Shown here piece after piece: positions 8,361-21,276 of a stretch of DNA of 48,004 bases. The notes beneath the pieces were generated by a model. The model had not been told where the DNA came from. It saw nothing but the letters and a program-made list of their open reading frames with translations, and ran no database searches. Position numbers and translations under genes: made by a program. Source of the DNA: Ilumatobacteraceae bacterium (lineage in GTDB: Bacteria; Actinomycetota; Acidimicrobiia; Acidimicrobiales; Ilumatobacteraceae); NCBI GenBank assembly GCA_017859785.1, contig JAFMMJ010000007.1:1-48004 (forward strand), in the 5' to 3' direction. The first letter of the stretch is position 1. The number at the start of each line of letters is the position of its first letter.

Positions 8361-9359
8361 ATGGCGAGCCCGAGCGCCCAGCGACCCGACCGCAACCTCG
8401 CGATGGAGCTGGTGCGGGTAACCGAGTCCGCGGCCCTCGCCGCCGCTCGCTGGGTGGGCCGCGGCCACAAGGAGGGCGCTGACGCCGCCGCCGTCGACGC
8501 CATGCGCCTCAGCCTCTCTACCGTGCAGATGACCGGCACCGTGATCATCGGCGAGGGTGAGAAGGATGACGCCCCGATGCTCTTCAACGGCGAGGAGGTG
8601 GGCGACGGCACTGAGCCCCTCGTCGACGTCGCGGTCGACCCGATCGACGGAACCACTCTCACCGCCTACGGGCTGAACAACGCGCTGTCGGTCATCGCGG
8701 TTGGCGAGCGCCACTCGATGTTCGATCCGGGTCCCTCGTACTACATGGAGAAGATCGCCGTCGGACCCGAGAGCGCCGGAGCCATCGACATCACCGCGAG
8801 CGCCACCCAGAACCTGAAGTGGATCGCGAAGTCGAAACAGGCGAGCGTGCGCGACCTCACCGCCGTCATCCTCGACCGTCCCCGCCACACCGAACTCATC
8901 GACGAGGTGCGCGCCTCGGGGGCCCGCATCCGACTTATCCGCGACGGCGACGTCTACGGGGCGATCGCCTCGGCCTGGCCCGACGCCGGCGTCGACGTGC
9001 TCTTCGGCATCGGCGGCACCCCCGAGGGCGTCATCAGCGCCGCCGCGCTGAAGAGCATGGGTGGCGAGATGCAGGCCCGGTTACGCCCCCAAAGCGAGGC
9101 CGAGTCCGAGGCCGTGCTCGCCGCTGGCTACGACATAGATCGCGTCCTTACCCAGGACGACCTCGTCCAGGGCGACAATTGCTTCTTCGCCGCCACCGGC
9201 CTCACCGACGGACAGTTGCTCCGCGGGGTGCGATTCGATGCCCGAGGCGCCCGAACACAGAGCCTCGTCATGCGATCACGAAGCGGAACGGTGCGCTTCA
9301 TCGACGCGCGGCACCGGGTGCGGAAACTCCAAGAGTTCTCCGCGATCGACTACACCTGA
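8361..9359 (+). CDS. glpX: Fructose-1,6-bisphosphatase class II
   Basis: GlpX hydrolyses fructose 1,6-bisphosphate to fructose 6-phosphate in gluconeogenesis, with Mg/Mn cofactors, in the cytosol. The 332-residue length fits the family. Metal- and phosphate-binding motifs are plain: [11 protein letters not shown], the DPIDGTT signature, and GIGGTPEGV. Class II is the usual actinobacterial gluconeogenic FBPase. Nine bases separate its stop from the convergent dehydrogenase stop. Confidence 0.97.
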   Translation: MASPSAQRPDRNLAMELVRVTESAALAAARWVGRGHKEGADAAAVDAMRLSLSTVQMTGTVIIGEGEKDDAPMLFNGEEVGDGTEPLVDVAVDPIDGTTLTAYGLNNALSVIAVGERHSMFDPGPSYYMEKIAVGPESAGAIDITASATQNLKWIAKSKQASVRDLTAVILDRPRHTELIDEVRASGARIRLIRDGDVYGAIASAWPDAGVDVLFGIGGTPEGVISAAALKSMGGEMQARLRPQSEAESEAVLAAGYDIDRVLTQDDLVQGDNCFFAATGLTDGQLLRGVRFDARGARTQSLVMRSRSGTVRFIDARHRVRKLQEFSAIDYT

Positions 9360-9368
9360 GGCCGTCGA

Positions 9369-10160
9369 TCAGACCCGCTGCACTCGCGCGGCGATCACCC
9401 TGAGCAGCGGTCGGGGTGTCACCGCCGAGAGCCCGGTCACCACCTTGTTCACCGCGCCCGGCACCGACACGACCCGTCCGCGCGTCACATCGCGCAGCCC
9501 GGTCTCGGCGACGCTGTCGACGCTCGACCAGGCAAAGCCAGGGAACCGGTCGACGTAGGACTCGGTGTTCGACACCCGTTGGAACTCGGTGCGCGTCAAA
9601 CCGGGGCAGAGTGCCGTCACGTGCACCCCAACTGCCGACACCTCCGCGTGTAGCGCCTCGGACAGGCTCGTGACATAGGCCTTCGACGCCGCGTACACCG
9701 CGAGCCCGGGAGCGGCCTGGAAGCCGGCGATGCTCGACACGTTGATCAGGTAGCCCCGATGACGGGGCACCATCGCCCGGAGCGCGGCATGGCTAAGTCG
9801 CGTGAGGGAGGCGGCGTTGAGCGACACCTCCCGCTCCAGTCGGTCGACGTCGAGGGTGACGAACGGGCCACTCGTGCCGAAGGCGGCGTTGTTCACGACT
9901 AGATCGATCGGATCGCGATCGTCGACGATCCTCGCCTCAACCGCGGCGAGACCTTCTGGGGTCGTCAGGTCGGCACCGAGCACCTCGACGTCACCGAGAC
10001 GGTCAGCCAGCGACTCGAGTCGATCCGCGCGCCTCGCCACCGCGACCACCGGCACACCCGCGGCCCGGAGCACCTCGACGAAGGCCTCACCAATACCCGA
10101 GGAAGCGCCGGTGACCAGCGCGCGGCCGAAGACCTCGCCGTGGGGACGGGGACGAGCCAA
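9369..10160 (-). CDS. Short-chain dehydrogenase/reductase
   Basis: A 263-residue classical SDR with the NAD(P)-binding TGASSGIG motif at residues ~17-24, NNAAFG, a catalytic Ser in INVSSIAG and the YAASK catalytic Tyr/Lys pair. An Arg-rich VARRADRL after beta-2 favours NADPH. Substrate unknown; similar enzymes act on fatty acyl or lipid ketones. The frame opens with TTG at 10160 and no clear ribosome binding site, so the start is uncertain. It lies six bases downstream of atpC on the same strand and may be carried on the ATP synthase transcript. Confidence 0.85.
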   Translation of the reverse strand: MARPRPHGEVFGRALVTGASSGIGEAFVEVLRAAGVPVVAVARRADRLESLADRLGDVEVLGADLTTPEGLAAVEARIVDDRDPIDLVVNNAAFGTSGPFVTLDVDRLEREVSLNAASLTRLSHAALRAMVPRHRGYLINVSSIAGFQAAPGLAVYAASKAYVTSLSEALHAEVSAVGVHVTALCPGLTRTEFQRVSNTESYVDRFPGFAWSSVDSVAETGLRDVTRGRVVSVPGAVNKVVTGLSAVTPRPLLRVIAARVQRV

Positions 10161-10166
10161 CGTGCG

Positions 10167-10574
10167 TCAGGAAGCGGCGGTGACGCCAGCTGCGCTGAGC
10201 CGGGCGTTCGCGCGGGCGAGCGCCGAGGCGGCCTCAGCGTCGTGCTCGTGTCGGAGGCGCTCCTCGGCGCGCTCACGGGCCGCCTTGGCGCGCTCGACAT
10301 CGATCAGCGAGGCGATCTCAGCCGAGTCGGAGAGGATCGACACCTTGTTGCCGCTCACCTCAACGAAGCCGCCGTGCACCGCGATGTCCTCCACCGTCCC
10401 CCCAGGCAGGAACACCCGGGTGTGGTTCTCGATGAGGGCACCGAGAAACGGCGCGTGCCCCGGCTGGAAGGCGATCTCCCCGCCACCAAGGGTGCGGGTG
10501 ATCACCATCTCGGCCTCACCTGAGTAGAGCACCGCCTCCGGGGAGACGACCTCGACGGTCATGGTCGTGGCCAT
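10167..10574 (-). CDS. atpC: ATP synthase F1 epsilon subunit
   Basis: 135 residues: an N-terminal beta-sandwich (TVEVVSPEAVLYSGEAEMVITRT... HAPFLGAL ... AVHGGFVEV) and a C-terminal helical hairpin rich in Ala/Arg/Glu that in this family inhibits ATP hydrolysis. It sits three bases after the atpD stop. A second ATG four codons in is an alternative start. Confidence 0.95.
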   Translation of the reverse strand: MATTMTVEVVSPEAVLYSGEAEMVITRTLGGGEIAFQPGHAPFLGALIENHTRVFLPGGTVEDIAVHGGFVEVSGNKVSILSDSAEIASLIDVERAKAARERAEERLRHEHDAEAASALARANARLSAAGVTAAS

Positions 10575-10577
10575 CGG

Positions 10578-12993
<2,416 letters not shown>

Positions 12994-13008
12994 GTCAGTC
13001 GTCCCGGG

Positions 13009-14607
<1,599 letters not shown>

Positions 14608-14616
14608 GGGTTGCTC

Positions 14617-15144
14617 CTAGAGACGGCTCTTCAACTGGTCGACGCGGGTGCGGACGCTCCCGTCGATGACGGTGTCGCCGACGGTGGCGACGAGGCCACC
14701 GACGACGGAGGGATCGATGACGACTTTCAGGTTCACCTCGTGACCGGTCGCGTTCGCGAGGGCGGCGCGGAGACGGGCCTGCTGATCGTCGGTCAGCGCG
14801 ACGGCGCTACGGACCTCGGCCACAGCGAGATCCTTCGACTGGGAGGCCCGGGCGACGAGGCGGTCGATGATCGCCGGAAGGTCGCGTCCGCGTCCAGAGC
14901 CGACCACCATCGAGACGAGTTGGACGGTGGTCGCGGTGGCCTGAGCGCCAAGCAACGTCTCGACGACGCCTTGGCGGCGCTCGATCGGAACCATCTCGTC
15001 GGTGAGGGCGTTGCGGAGCGCGTCGCTCGACTCATAGGAGCGAGCGAAGCGGAAGAGTTCGTCCTCGACCTCGTCGAGGGTGCCCTCGGCTCGCGCGATC
15101 TCGAAGAGGGCCCTCGCGTAGCCCTCGATGCGTGCTTCGCTCAT
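14617..15144 (-). CDS. atpH: ATP synthase F1 delta subunit
   Basis: 175 residues, OSCP/delta family, joining the F1 head to the peripheral stalk. It begins EARIEGYARALFEIA, and the C-terminal 'VNLKVVIDPSVVGGLVATVGDTVIDGSVRTRVDQLKSRL' region is the family signature. In mycobacteria this domain is fused to a b-type subunit. Here it is a separate gene whose ATG overlaps the stop of the second b gene (ATGA). Confidence 0.95.
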   Translation of the reverse strand: MSEARIEGYARALFEIARAEGTLDEVEDELFRFARSYESSDALRNALTDEMVPIERRQGVVETLLGAQATATTVQLVSMVVGSGRGRDLPAIIDRLVARASQSKDLAVAEVRSAVALTDDQQARLRAALANATGHEVNLKVVIDPSVVGGLVATVGDTVIDGSVRTRVDQLKSRL

Positions 15145-15686
15145 GACGACGACCCCACCTTCTGGATGAACGACTCGATGAGTGCCTGCTGAGCCGAATC
15201 GTCGAGGGTGTCCGCCAGGAGACGGTCGGACACCTCGGCGGCGAGACGGCTGATCTCGGTGCGCAGTTCGTCGCCGACGCGGCTCGCGGCTGCGGCCTGG
15301 TCGGCTTCAGCGCGAGCCTCGAGATCGGCGATCTCGGCGGCGAGCCGAGCACGGCCATCGCTGAGAAGCGCTTCGGCCTGGGCGTCGGCGTCGGCGAGGA
15401 GACGCTGACGCTCGGAAGCGATATCGCCCGCGGCGCGACGGATGTCGGCTGCCTCGGACTCAGCGGAGGAACGGGCCTCGGCGGATGCGTCGAGTTCACC
15501 TTGGATCTTCGCCGTGCGGTCGGCCATCGCCTTGCGGACGGCCGGGCCGGCGAACTTATAGAGCAGACCGAAGATGAGGATCGAGGCGAGGCTGCCGTAG
15601 ATGAGTTCGGCGGCGGCTGGCCAGAGCCAGTGGATGCTGCGCGCCGGATCGATCTCGCCGGCGGCGATCACTGCAAAGAGGTTCAT
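15141..15686 (-). CDS. atpF: ATP synthase Fo b subunit (second b-type gene)
   Basis: 181 residues: one N-terminal membrane segment (ELIYGSLASILIFGLLYKF, about residues 27-45), then a long charged Ala/Glu/Arg coiled coil of the peripheral stalk. It overlaps atpH by ATGA downstream and the first b-type gene by ATGA upstream, so the three are translationally coupled. By position it corresponds to the b' part of the mycobacterial b'-delta fusion. Confidence 0.93.
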   Translation of the reverse strand: MNLFAVIAAGEIDPARSIHWLWPAAAELIYGSLASILIFGLLYKFAGPAVRKAMADRTAKIQGELDASAEARSSAESEAADIRRAAGDIASERQRLLADADAQAEALLSDGRARLAAEIADLEARAEADQAAAASRVGDELRTEISRLAAEVSDRLLADTLDDSAQQALIESFIQKVGSSS

Positions 15687-16333
15687 CGCGACACCCCCGC
15701 GCTCATCGCCTCGTCGACCACTCGCGACATGGTCGCGGCGTCAGGGGCCTTGCCGGTGGCGAGCTCGACGGTTCGGCTGGCCACCGCGGCGACAGCGGAG
15801 CCGATCTCGGCCCGAGCGGCCTCGTGGGCAGCAGCGGCCTCGGCGGCGGCAGCGTCGCGGCGAGCGGAGATCCGCTCGTTGGCCTCGGCGAGTTGCGCGC
15901 CGCGCTCCTGCTCGAGCTGCGCGCGGGCCGCGTCGACTCGAGCGGACGCCTCGGCCTTGACCTCGGCGAGAGCCGACTCGTAAGTGGCGACCTCACTGCG
16001 AGCGGCTTGGCGCATCGCGTCAGCCTCGGTGTGTCCAGCGCGGATCGCCTCGTAGCGAGCGTCCATGCTGCGACGCAGCCTCGGGTAGAGGAAGAAGCGC
16101 ATGAGGAGGGCGAAGACGATGAACGTCCCGGCTCCCCAAGCGAGCTCCTTGGCCTCGGGCAGGATCGGGCTCGGCCCGGCCCCACAGTCACCGAGGCCGG
16201 TGAACGCCTCTGGATTGTCTGGCGCGAACTCGCAGTCCTCGGGTGTGTACTCGCTCTCAGACGAACTCTCGCTGTCTGCGGCGAGGAACACCTCGAGACC
16301 ATTGGGTCCGTTGGTGACGACGGCTCTTAGCAC
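15683..16333 (-). CDS. ATP synthase Fo b-type subunit with acidic N-terminal extension (first b-type gene)
   Basis: 216 residues. A membrane helix at about 67-85 (GAGTFIVFALLMRFFLYPRL) is followed by the stalk coiled coil. It is preceded by ~65 residues unlike a normal b subunit: a Ser/Glu-rich stretch and two cysteines (EDCEF and GDCGAG). The extension is likely real because AAGGAG lies five bases upstream of the GTG start at 16333. By topology the extension would be outside the membrane, where the two cysteines could form a disulfide; this is inference. Confidence 0.85.
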   Translation of the reverse strand: MLRAVVTNGPNGLEVFLAADSESSSESEYTPEDCEFAPDNPEAFTGLGDCGAGPSPILPEAKELAWGAGTFIVFALLMRFFLYPRLRRSMDARYEAIRAGHTEADAMRQAARSEVATYESALAEVKAEASARVDAARAQLEQERGAQLAEANERISARRDAAAAEAAAAHEAARAEIGSAVAAVASRTVELATGKAPDAATMSRVVDEAMSAGVSR

Positions 16334-16397
16334 GTCAACTCCTTGTGTGCACTAGCTCGGACATGGGCGGTGGTCGGTGCTGGGCACCGTCCGTCGG

Positions 16398-17466
<1,069 letters not shown>

Positions 17467-17482
17467 GTTTCGTTCCTATTCG

Positions 17483-17929
17483 TTACGGACGGGCGGGTCG
17501 GACGCCGGCGTGAGCCAGCGAGATGGCGACGTACTTGAGCTCCCACACGAGGAGACCGAGGTGCGTCACGATGATGGTCGCTCCGAGTGCCGGAAGTGAA
17601 ATCCAGGACGCGTCGCGAACGAGAAGTACAGCCAACATGATCAGTCCGAGACGGATCAGGTAGCCGAAAAGGGTGGCGGCCATCACGAGGCCGAGGGAGA
17701 TTCGGGAGGCTCCGGCGATCAGCCCGGCCGCCAGCAAGAAGTTGACCAGCACGAGTCCGGTGGCGAAGGCGGCGGAGAGCGAGCCCTCGATGTCCCAGAT
17801 CATTCCGGCGAGGATGACGAGCACCGGCGCGACCCAGAGACCGCGCTTCACCATGTCGACGCTGATGCGAACCTCCACCGCCTCTCCGGCGACGGGGCCC
17901 GACATCACGGTGGCGTCGGGAGCGCTCAC
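17483..17929 (-). CDS. AtpI-like membrane protein
   Basis: 148 residues with four predicted membrane segments (around 33-50, 55-72, 78-100, 112-130), directly before atpB. Position and topology match the ATP synthase protein I group, thought to help c-ring assembly or Mg uptake. Its GTG overlaps the stop of the upstream small gene (GTGA). It is weakly conserved in sequence, so the call rests mostly on context. Confidence 0.75.
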   Translation of the reverse strand: MSAPDATVMSGPVAGEAVEVRISVDMVKRGLWVAPVLVILAGMIWDIEGSLSAAFATGLVLVNFLLAAGLIAGASRISLGLVMAATLFGYLIRLGLIMLAVLLVRDASWISLPALGATIIVTHLGLLVWELKYVAISLAHAGVRPARP

Positions 17930-18195
17930 GCGGCCCTCCGAGCACTCTCGCGCCGTTCGCTCTCGAGCCGCGACATCGTGGCGTCGTAGACCAACTTCAT
18001 CCGTACGAACGTGCCGACGGCGGCGAAGACCACGAGGCCGATGGTGAAGATCGGGCGGGTGCCAAGCCAGGTGTCGACGAGCAGGCCGATACCGAGGAAA
18101 GCGAGCACCGTGAGGGCGGTGTCCATGCCACGACCGAGGTTGTCATCGGAGCCACTGGCGCGGGACGCGCGGGCACTCGTGAACAGCATCTTCAT
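17926..18195 (-). CDS. AtpZ/AtpI family small membrane protein
   Basis: 89 residues with two membrane segments (TALTVLAFLGIGLLVDTWL and IFTIGLVVFAAVGTFVRM) separated by the GTRP turn typical of AtpZ-type proteins. The ATG at 18195 gives the usual length. A further 26 upstream codons are open but look unlike the family. It is the first gene after the putative ATP synthase promoter. Confidence 0.75.
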   Translation of the reverse strand: MKMLFTSARASRASGSDDNLGRGMDTALTVLAFLGIGLLVDTWLGTRPIFTIGLVVFAAVGTFVRMKLVYDATMSRLESERRESARRAA

Positions 18196-18273
18196 CGGTC
18201 GGGGCGAACTCCGTTGTTCGAGGGGTGTGGCGACGACGGCTGGAGATAGCCACCGGCTTGTGAACGCTCGCAC

Positions 18274-18302
18274 AAACTAGACGATGGGCGCAGGGGCTGC
18301 AA
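18274..18302 (-). promoter_or_regulatory. Putative ATP synthase operon promoter
   Basis: In the 130 bases between wecA and the first atp-associated gene, the minus strand reads TTGCAG (18302-18297), 17 bases, then TAGTTT (18279-18274). A start about seven bases on would give a ~70-base untranslated leader. It is the best sigma-70-like match in this gap. Read-through from wecA is also possible. Confidence 0.4.
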
Positions 18303-18325
18303 CCCGAACGTCGAAGTCCGCACGC

Positions 18326-19498
18326 TCAGCTCCCTTGGCGGACCTGCTCGGAGGCGGGACGCGACAGGGCGTCCTCGATCTCCTCCGCGCGACGACGTCG
18401 CACACTCGGGTGCAACACCGTGAACAGCACGATCCCGAGCGCCCCGATTCCGAACGGGAGGTACGTCGGATTCTTCGAACTGAGCACCGGATACAGCACG
18501 AAGGCCGACAGCAGCAGCGTCCACGTCCACAGGATCAGCACGCTCCTGCGATGGCCGTGCCCGAGGTTCATGAGTCGGTGATGAAGGTGGCCTTTGTCGG
18601 CGACGTCGATCGCTTGACGCTTCGAGGCGCGACGGACGATCGCGAACAGCGTGTCGAGGATCGGCACCCCCAAGATGAGGAGCGGGATGACCAACGGCGC
18701 CAGGAAGAAGAACGTCTGACCCACGAAGTCCTGGGTGCTCGGGTCGGCGCGACCACCGACCATCGACGTGGAGACCGCGAGCAACATCCCGAGCAGGAAC
18801 GCTCCCCCGTCGCCCATGAAGATTCGCGCCGGGTTGAAGTTGAACGGCAGGAAGCCGACGGCCACACCCGCCGTCACCACCGCGAGCAGCGGACCGAGGT
18901 TCGGACGCGAGAGCAACTCGAGATCACCGAGGCGGAAGGCGTAGAGGAAGAACGCCGCCGCGGCGATGGCCACGATGCCCGCCGCGAGCCCATCGAGGCC
19001 GTCGATCAGATTGATGGCTTGGGTCATACCGAGCAGCCAGAGCACGGTGATCACCGGCTGCCAGTCACCCGACAGCAGGAACACGTCGAGGAAGGGAACA
19101 CGGAAGTAGAACATCGTCGCGCCGAACACCACCAGCACGAGGGCCGCGACGACGATCCCGGTCACCTTGGCCGGCGGTGGCAAGTCGCGGGAGTCGTCGA
19201 GGAAGCCGGTGGCGAACACGACGACCGCGGCGATCAGCACACCGAGCGGCTCGGTGCTATCGGTGAACACCTCCCGAAACGAGTCGGTGAGGGAGGCCAC
19301 CCCGAGTGCCGCCACCAGTCCGATGAGCATCGCCAATCCCCCGGCGTGGGGAATCGGCACGGTGTGGACGCTGCGCTCGTTCGGCGGCGCCACCCAGCCC
19401 CGCGCCACCGACAGCGCGGCGACCAACGGAGTCGCGACGAAGGTCACCCCCGCCGCGACGAGGCCGATGACCACGTGGGCGGCGAGTGAGGGCTGCAC
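18326..19498 (-). CDS. wecA: Polyprenyl-phosphate GlcNAc-1-phosphate transferase (WecA/TagO family)
   Basis: 390 residues, ~11 membrane segments. It moves a sugar-1-phosphate from a UDP-sugar to the lipid carrier at the inner membrane face, starting cell-wall glycan linker synthesis. Motifs: FLDDSRDLPP with the Asp101-Asp102 pair, NLIDGLDGLAAG, FNFNPARIFMGDGGAFLLG, and KGHLHHRL near the C-terminus, the signature that separates WecA from MraY. In mycobacteria wecA likewise precedes atpI-atpB. It follows glyA by 13 bases. Confidence 0.92.
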   Translation of the reverse strand: MQPSLAAHVVIGLVAAGVTFVATPLVAALSVARGWVAPPNERSVHTVPIPHAGGLAMLIGLVAALGVASLTDSFREVFTDSTEPLGVLIAAVVVFATGFLDDSRDLPPPAKVTGIVVAALVLVVFGATMFYFRVPFLDVFLLSGDWQPVITVLWLLGMTQAINLIDGLDGLAAGIVAIAAAAFFLYAFRLGDLELLSRPNLGPLLAVVTAGVAVGFLPFNFNPARIFMGDGGAFLLGMLLAVSTSMVGGRADPSTQDFVGQTFFFLAPLVIPLLILGVPILDTLFAIVRRASKRQAIDVADKGHLHHRLMNLGHGHRRSVLILWTWTLLLSAFVLYPVLSSKNPTYLPFGIGALGIVLFTVLHPSVRRRRAEEIEDALSRPASEQVRQGS

Positions 19499-19511
19499 CC
19501 GAATGAACCGA

Positions 19512-20753
19512 TCAGTACGCGGGGAACCGAGCGCACAGCTCGGCGACCTCGGCCCGAACGGCGGCGATCTCGTCGGCGGAGCCCCGCTCGCGGAGCGCCC
19601 GGGTGATGAGCGACGCGATGGTCGGCATCTCGTCGGGAGTCATGCCCTGGGTCGTCACCGACGGGGTCCCGATGCGGACACCGCTCGTCACGAACGGACT
19701 GCGCGGGTCGTCCGGGACCGTGTTCTTGTTCAGCGTGATACCCGCCGAGTCGAGCACCGCTTGGGCTTCCTTCCCGGTTAGGTCGGCGTCGAAGGTGCGC
19801 AGGTCGACGACGATCATGTGGGTGTCGGTTCCCCCCGACACCATTCGGAAGCCGTTCTCAGCGAGGGCGGCAGCCAACGCCGAGGCGTTCGCCACGATGC
19901 GATGCGCGTAATCGCGGAAGTGCTCGCTGGCCGCTTCGCGGAAGGCGACCGCCTTACCGGCGATCACATGCTCGAGCGGACCGCCCTGCCAACCCGGGAA
20001 GACCGCCTTGTCGACCGCCGCCGCGTGCTCGGCCTTGGAAAGGATGCAACCACCGCGAGGTCCACGAAGCGTCTTATGGGTGGTGAAGGTGACGACATCG
20101 GCGTAGGGCACCGGGTTCGGATGCGCTCCGCCAGCCACCAGCCCAGCCAGATGGGCGATGTCGAACAGGAGCAGCGCCCCCACCTCGTCGGCGATCGCCT
20201 TGAACGGCTCGGGGTCGATGCGCCGCGGATAGCTGGTGGTGCCCGCGACGATCATCCGCGGACGATGCTCGAGCGCGAGCTCGCGCACCTGATCCATATC
20301 GATGCGCTCCTCGGCGCCGACGCCGTAGTTGACGAATCGGTAGAGGATGCCGCTCGCGTTCACCGGCGAGCCGTGGGTGAGGTGCCCTCCGTGATCGAGG
20401 CCGAGACCGAGCACCGTGTCACCGGGCGAGAGCAAGGCCTGATACACGCACATGTTGGCGTTGGCCCCCGAGTGCGGCTGGACATTTGCGTGATCGGCGC
20501 CGAAGAGTGACTTCACGCGCTCGATCGCGAGCGCCTCGATGGAGTCGACCACCTCGTTGCCGCCGTAGTACCGCTTGCCCGGATAGCCCTCGGAGTATTT
20601 GTTGGTGAGCACCGAGCCCACCGCGCGCATGACCGCCGGGGAGGTGAAGTTCTCGCTCGCGATGAGTTGCAGGCCCGTCACCTGGCGCCGCTGCTCCTCG
20701 GCGATGAGGGCCTCGAGGTCGAGGTCGGGATCGGTATCGGAGGGGAAAGGCAT
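19512..20753 (-). CDS. glyA: Serine hydroxymethyltransferase
   Basis: 413 residues, PLP enzyme interconverting serine and glycine with tetrahydrofolate as C1 acceptor. The PLP-lysine motif is [12 protein letters not shown]. The N-terminal [10 protein letters not shown] and [12 protein letters not shown] are diagnostic. Its ATG overlaps the rpiB stop (TGATG). Confidence 0.98.
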   Translation of the reverse strand: MPFPSDTDPDLDLEALIAEEQRRQVTGLQLIASENFTSPAVMRAVGSVLTNKYSEGYPGKRYYGGNEVVDSIEALAIERVKSLFGADHANVQPHSGANANMCVYQALLSPGDTVLGLGLDHGGHLTHGSPVNASGILYRFVNYGVGAEERIDMDQVRELALEHRPRMIVAGTTSYPRRIDPEPFKAIADEVGALLLFDIAHLAGLVAGGAHPNPVPYADVVTFTTHKTLRGPRGGCILSKAEHAAAVDKAVFPGWQGGPLEHVIAGKAVAFREAASEHFRDYAHRIVANASALAAALAENGFRMVSGGTDTHMIVVDLRTFDADLTGKEAQAVLDSAGITLNKNTVPDDPRSPFVTSGVRIGTPSVTTQGMTPDEMPTIASLITRALRERGSADEIAAVRAEVAELCARFPAY

Positions 20754-21199
20754 CAGAACTGCTCCTCGAGCTCAGAGATCTGGGCGACGCGGCGGGCATG
20801 CCGGCCTCCCTCGAACGGGGTGGACAAGAACAGGTCGACGATCTCCTCGGCGAGACCGAGACCGACGACCCTGGCACCGATGGCGAGCACATTGGCGTCG
20901 TTGTGCTCACGGGCCATGCGGGCGGTGTAGAGGCAGTTGCACAGCGCTGCCCGAGCGCCGCGAACCTTGTTGGCAGCCAATTGCTCGCCTTGGCCGCTGC
21001 CGCCGAGCACGATGCCGAACTCGGCGTCTCCGGCGACCACCGAGCGAGCCGCCGCCGCGCAGAACGATGGGTAGTCGACACTCTCGGTCGAGTCGGTGCC
21101 GTGATCGATGACGGAGTGACCAGCCGCTCCCAACCGAGCGACGAGGTGCGCCTTCAACTCAAAGCCGGCGTGGTCTGATCCGATCGCGATGACTGCCAC
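20753..21199 (-). CDS. rpiB: Ribose-5-phosphate isomerase B
   Basis: 148 residues, interconverting ribose 5-phosphate and ribulose 5-phosphate. It has SDHAGFELK at the N-terminus. In the active-site loop [13 protein letters not shown] the catalytic Cys of E. coli RpiB is replaced by Ser, with a Glu nearby, as in mycobacterial RpiB where Glu acts as base. It is the first gene of rpiB-glyA-wecA. The GTG start lies six bases after TACACT. Confidence 0.95.
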   Translation of the reverse strand: MAVIAIGSDHAGFELKAHLVARLGAAGHSVIDHGTDSTESVDYPSFCAAAARSVVAGDAEFGIVLGGSGQGEQLAANKVRGARAALCNCLYTARMAREHNDANVLAIGARVVGLGLAEEIVDLFLSTPFEGGRHARRVAQISELEEQF

Positions 21200-21205
21200 G
21201 CGCCG

Positions 21206-21269
21206 AGTGTAGGACCCTGACCGGCCGCTGGCCGCCAGTGCGGACGGGCTGAAAGGCCGACCGTAGAGT
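21206..21269. promoter_or_regulatory. Divergent leaderless promoters, rpiB and the thiolase-like gene
   Basis: On the minus strand TACACT (21211-21206) stands six bases before the rpiB GTG. On the plus strand TAGAGT (21264-21269) stands seven bases before the GTG at 21277. No ribosome binding sites are apparent. Activity is inferred from position. Confidence 0.45.
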
Positions 21270-21276
21270 CGCCTCC

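Noticed and set aside
18196-18273. 26-codon extension of the AtpZ-like protein
   Set aside because: The extra residues are basic and unlike the family, and they would fill the untranslated leader of the putative atp promoter.
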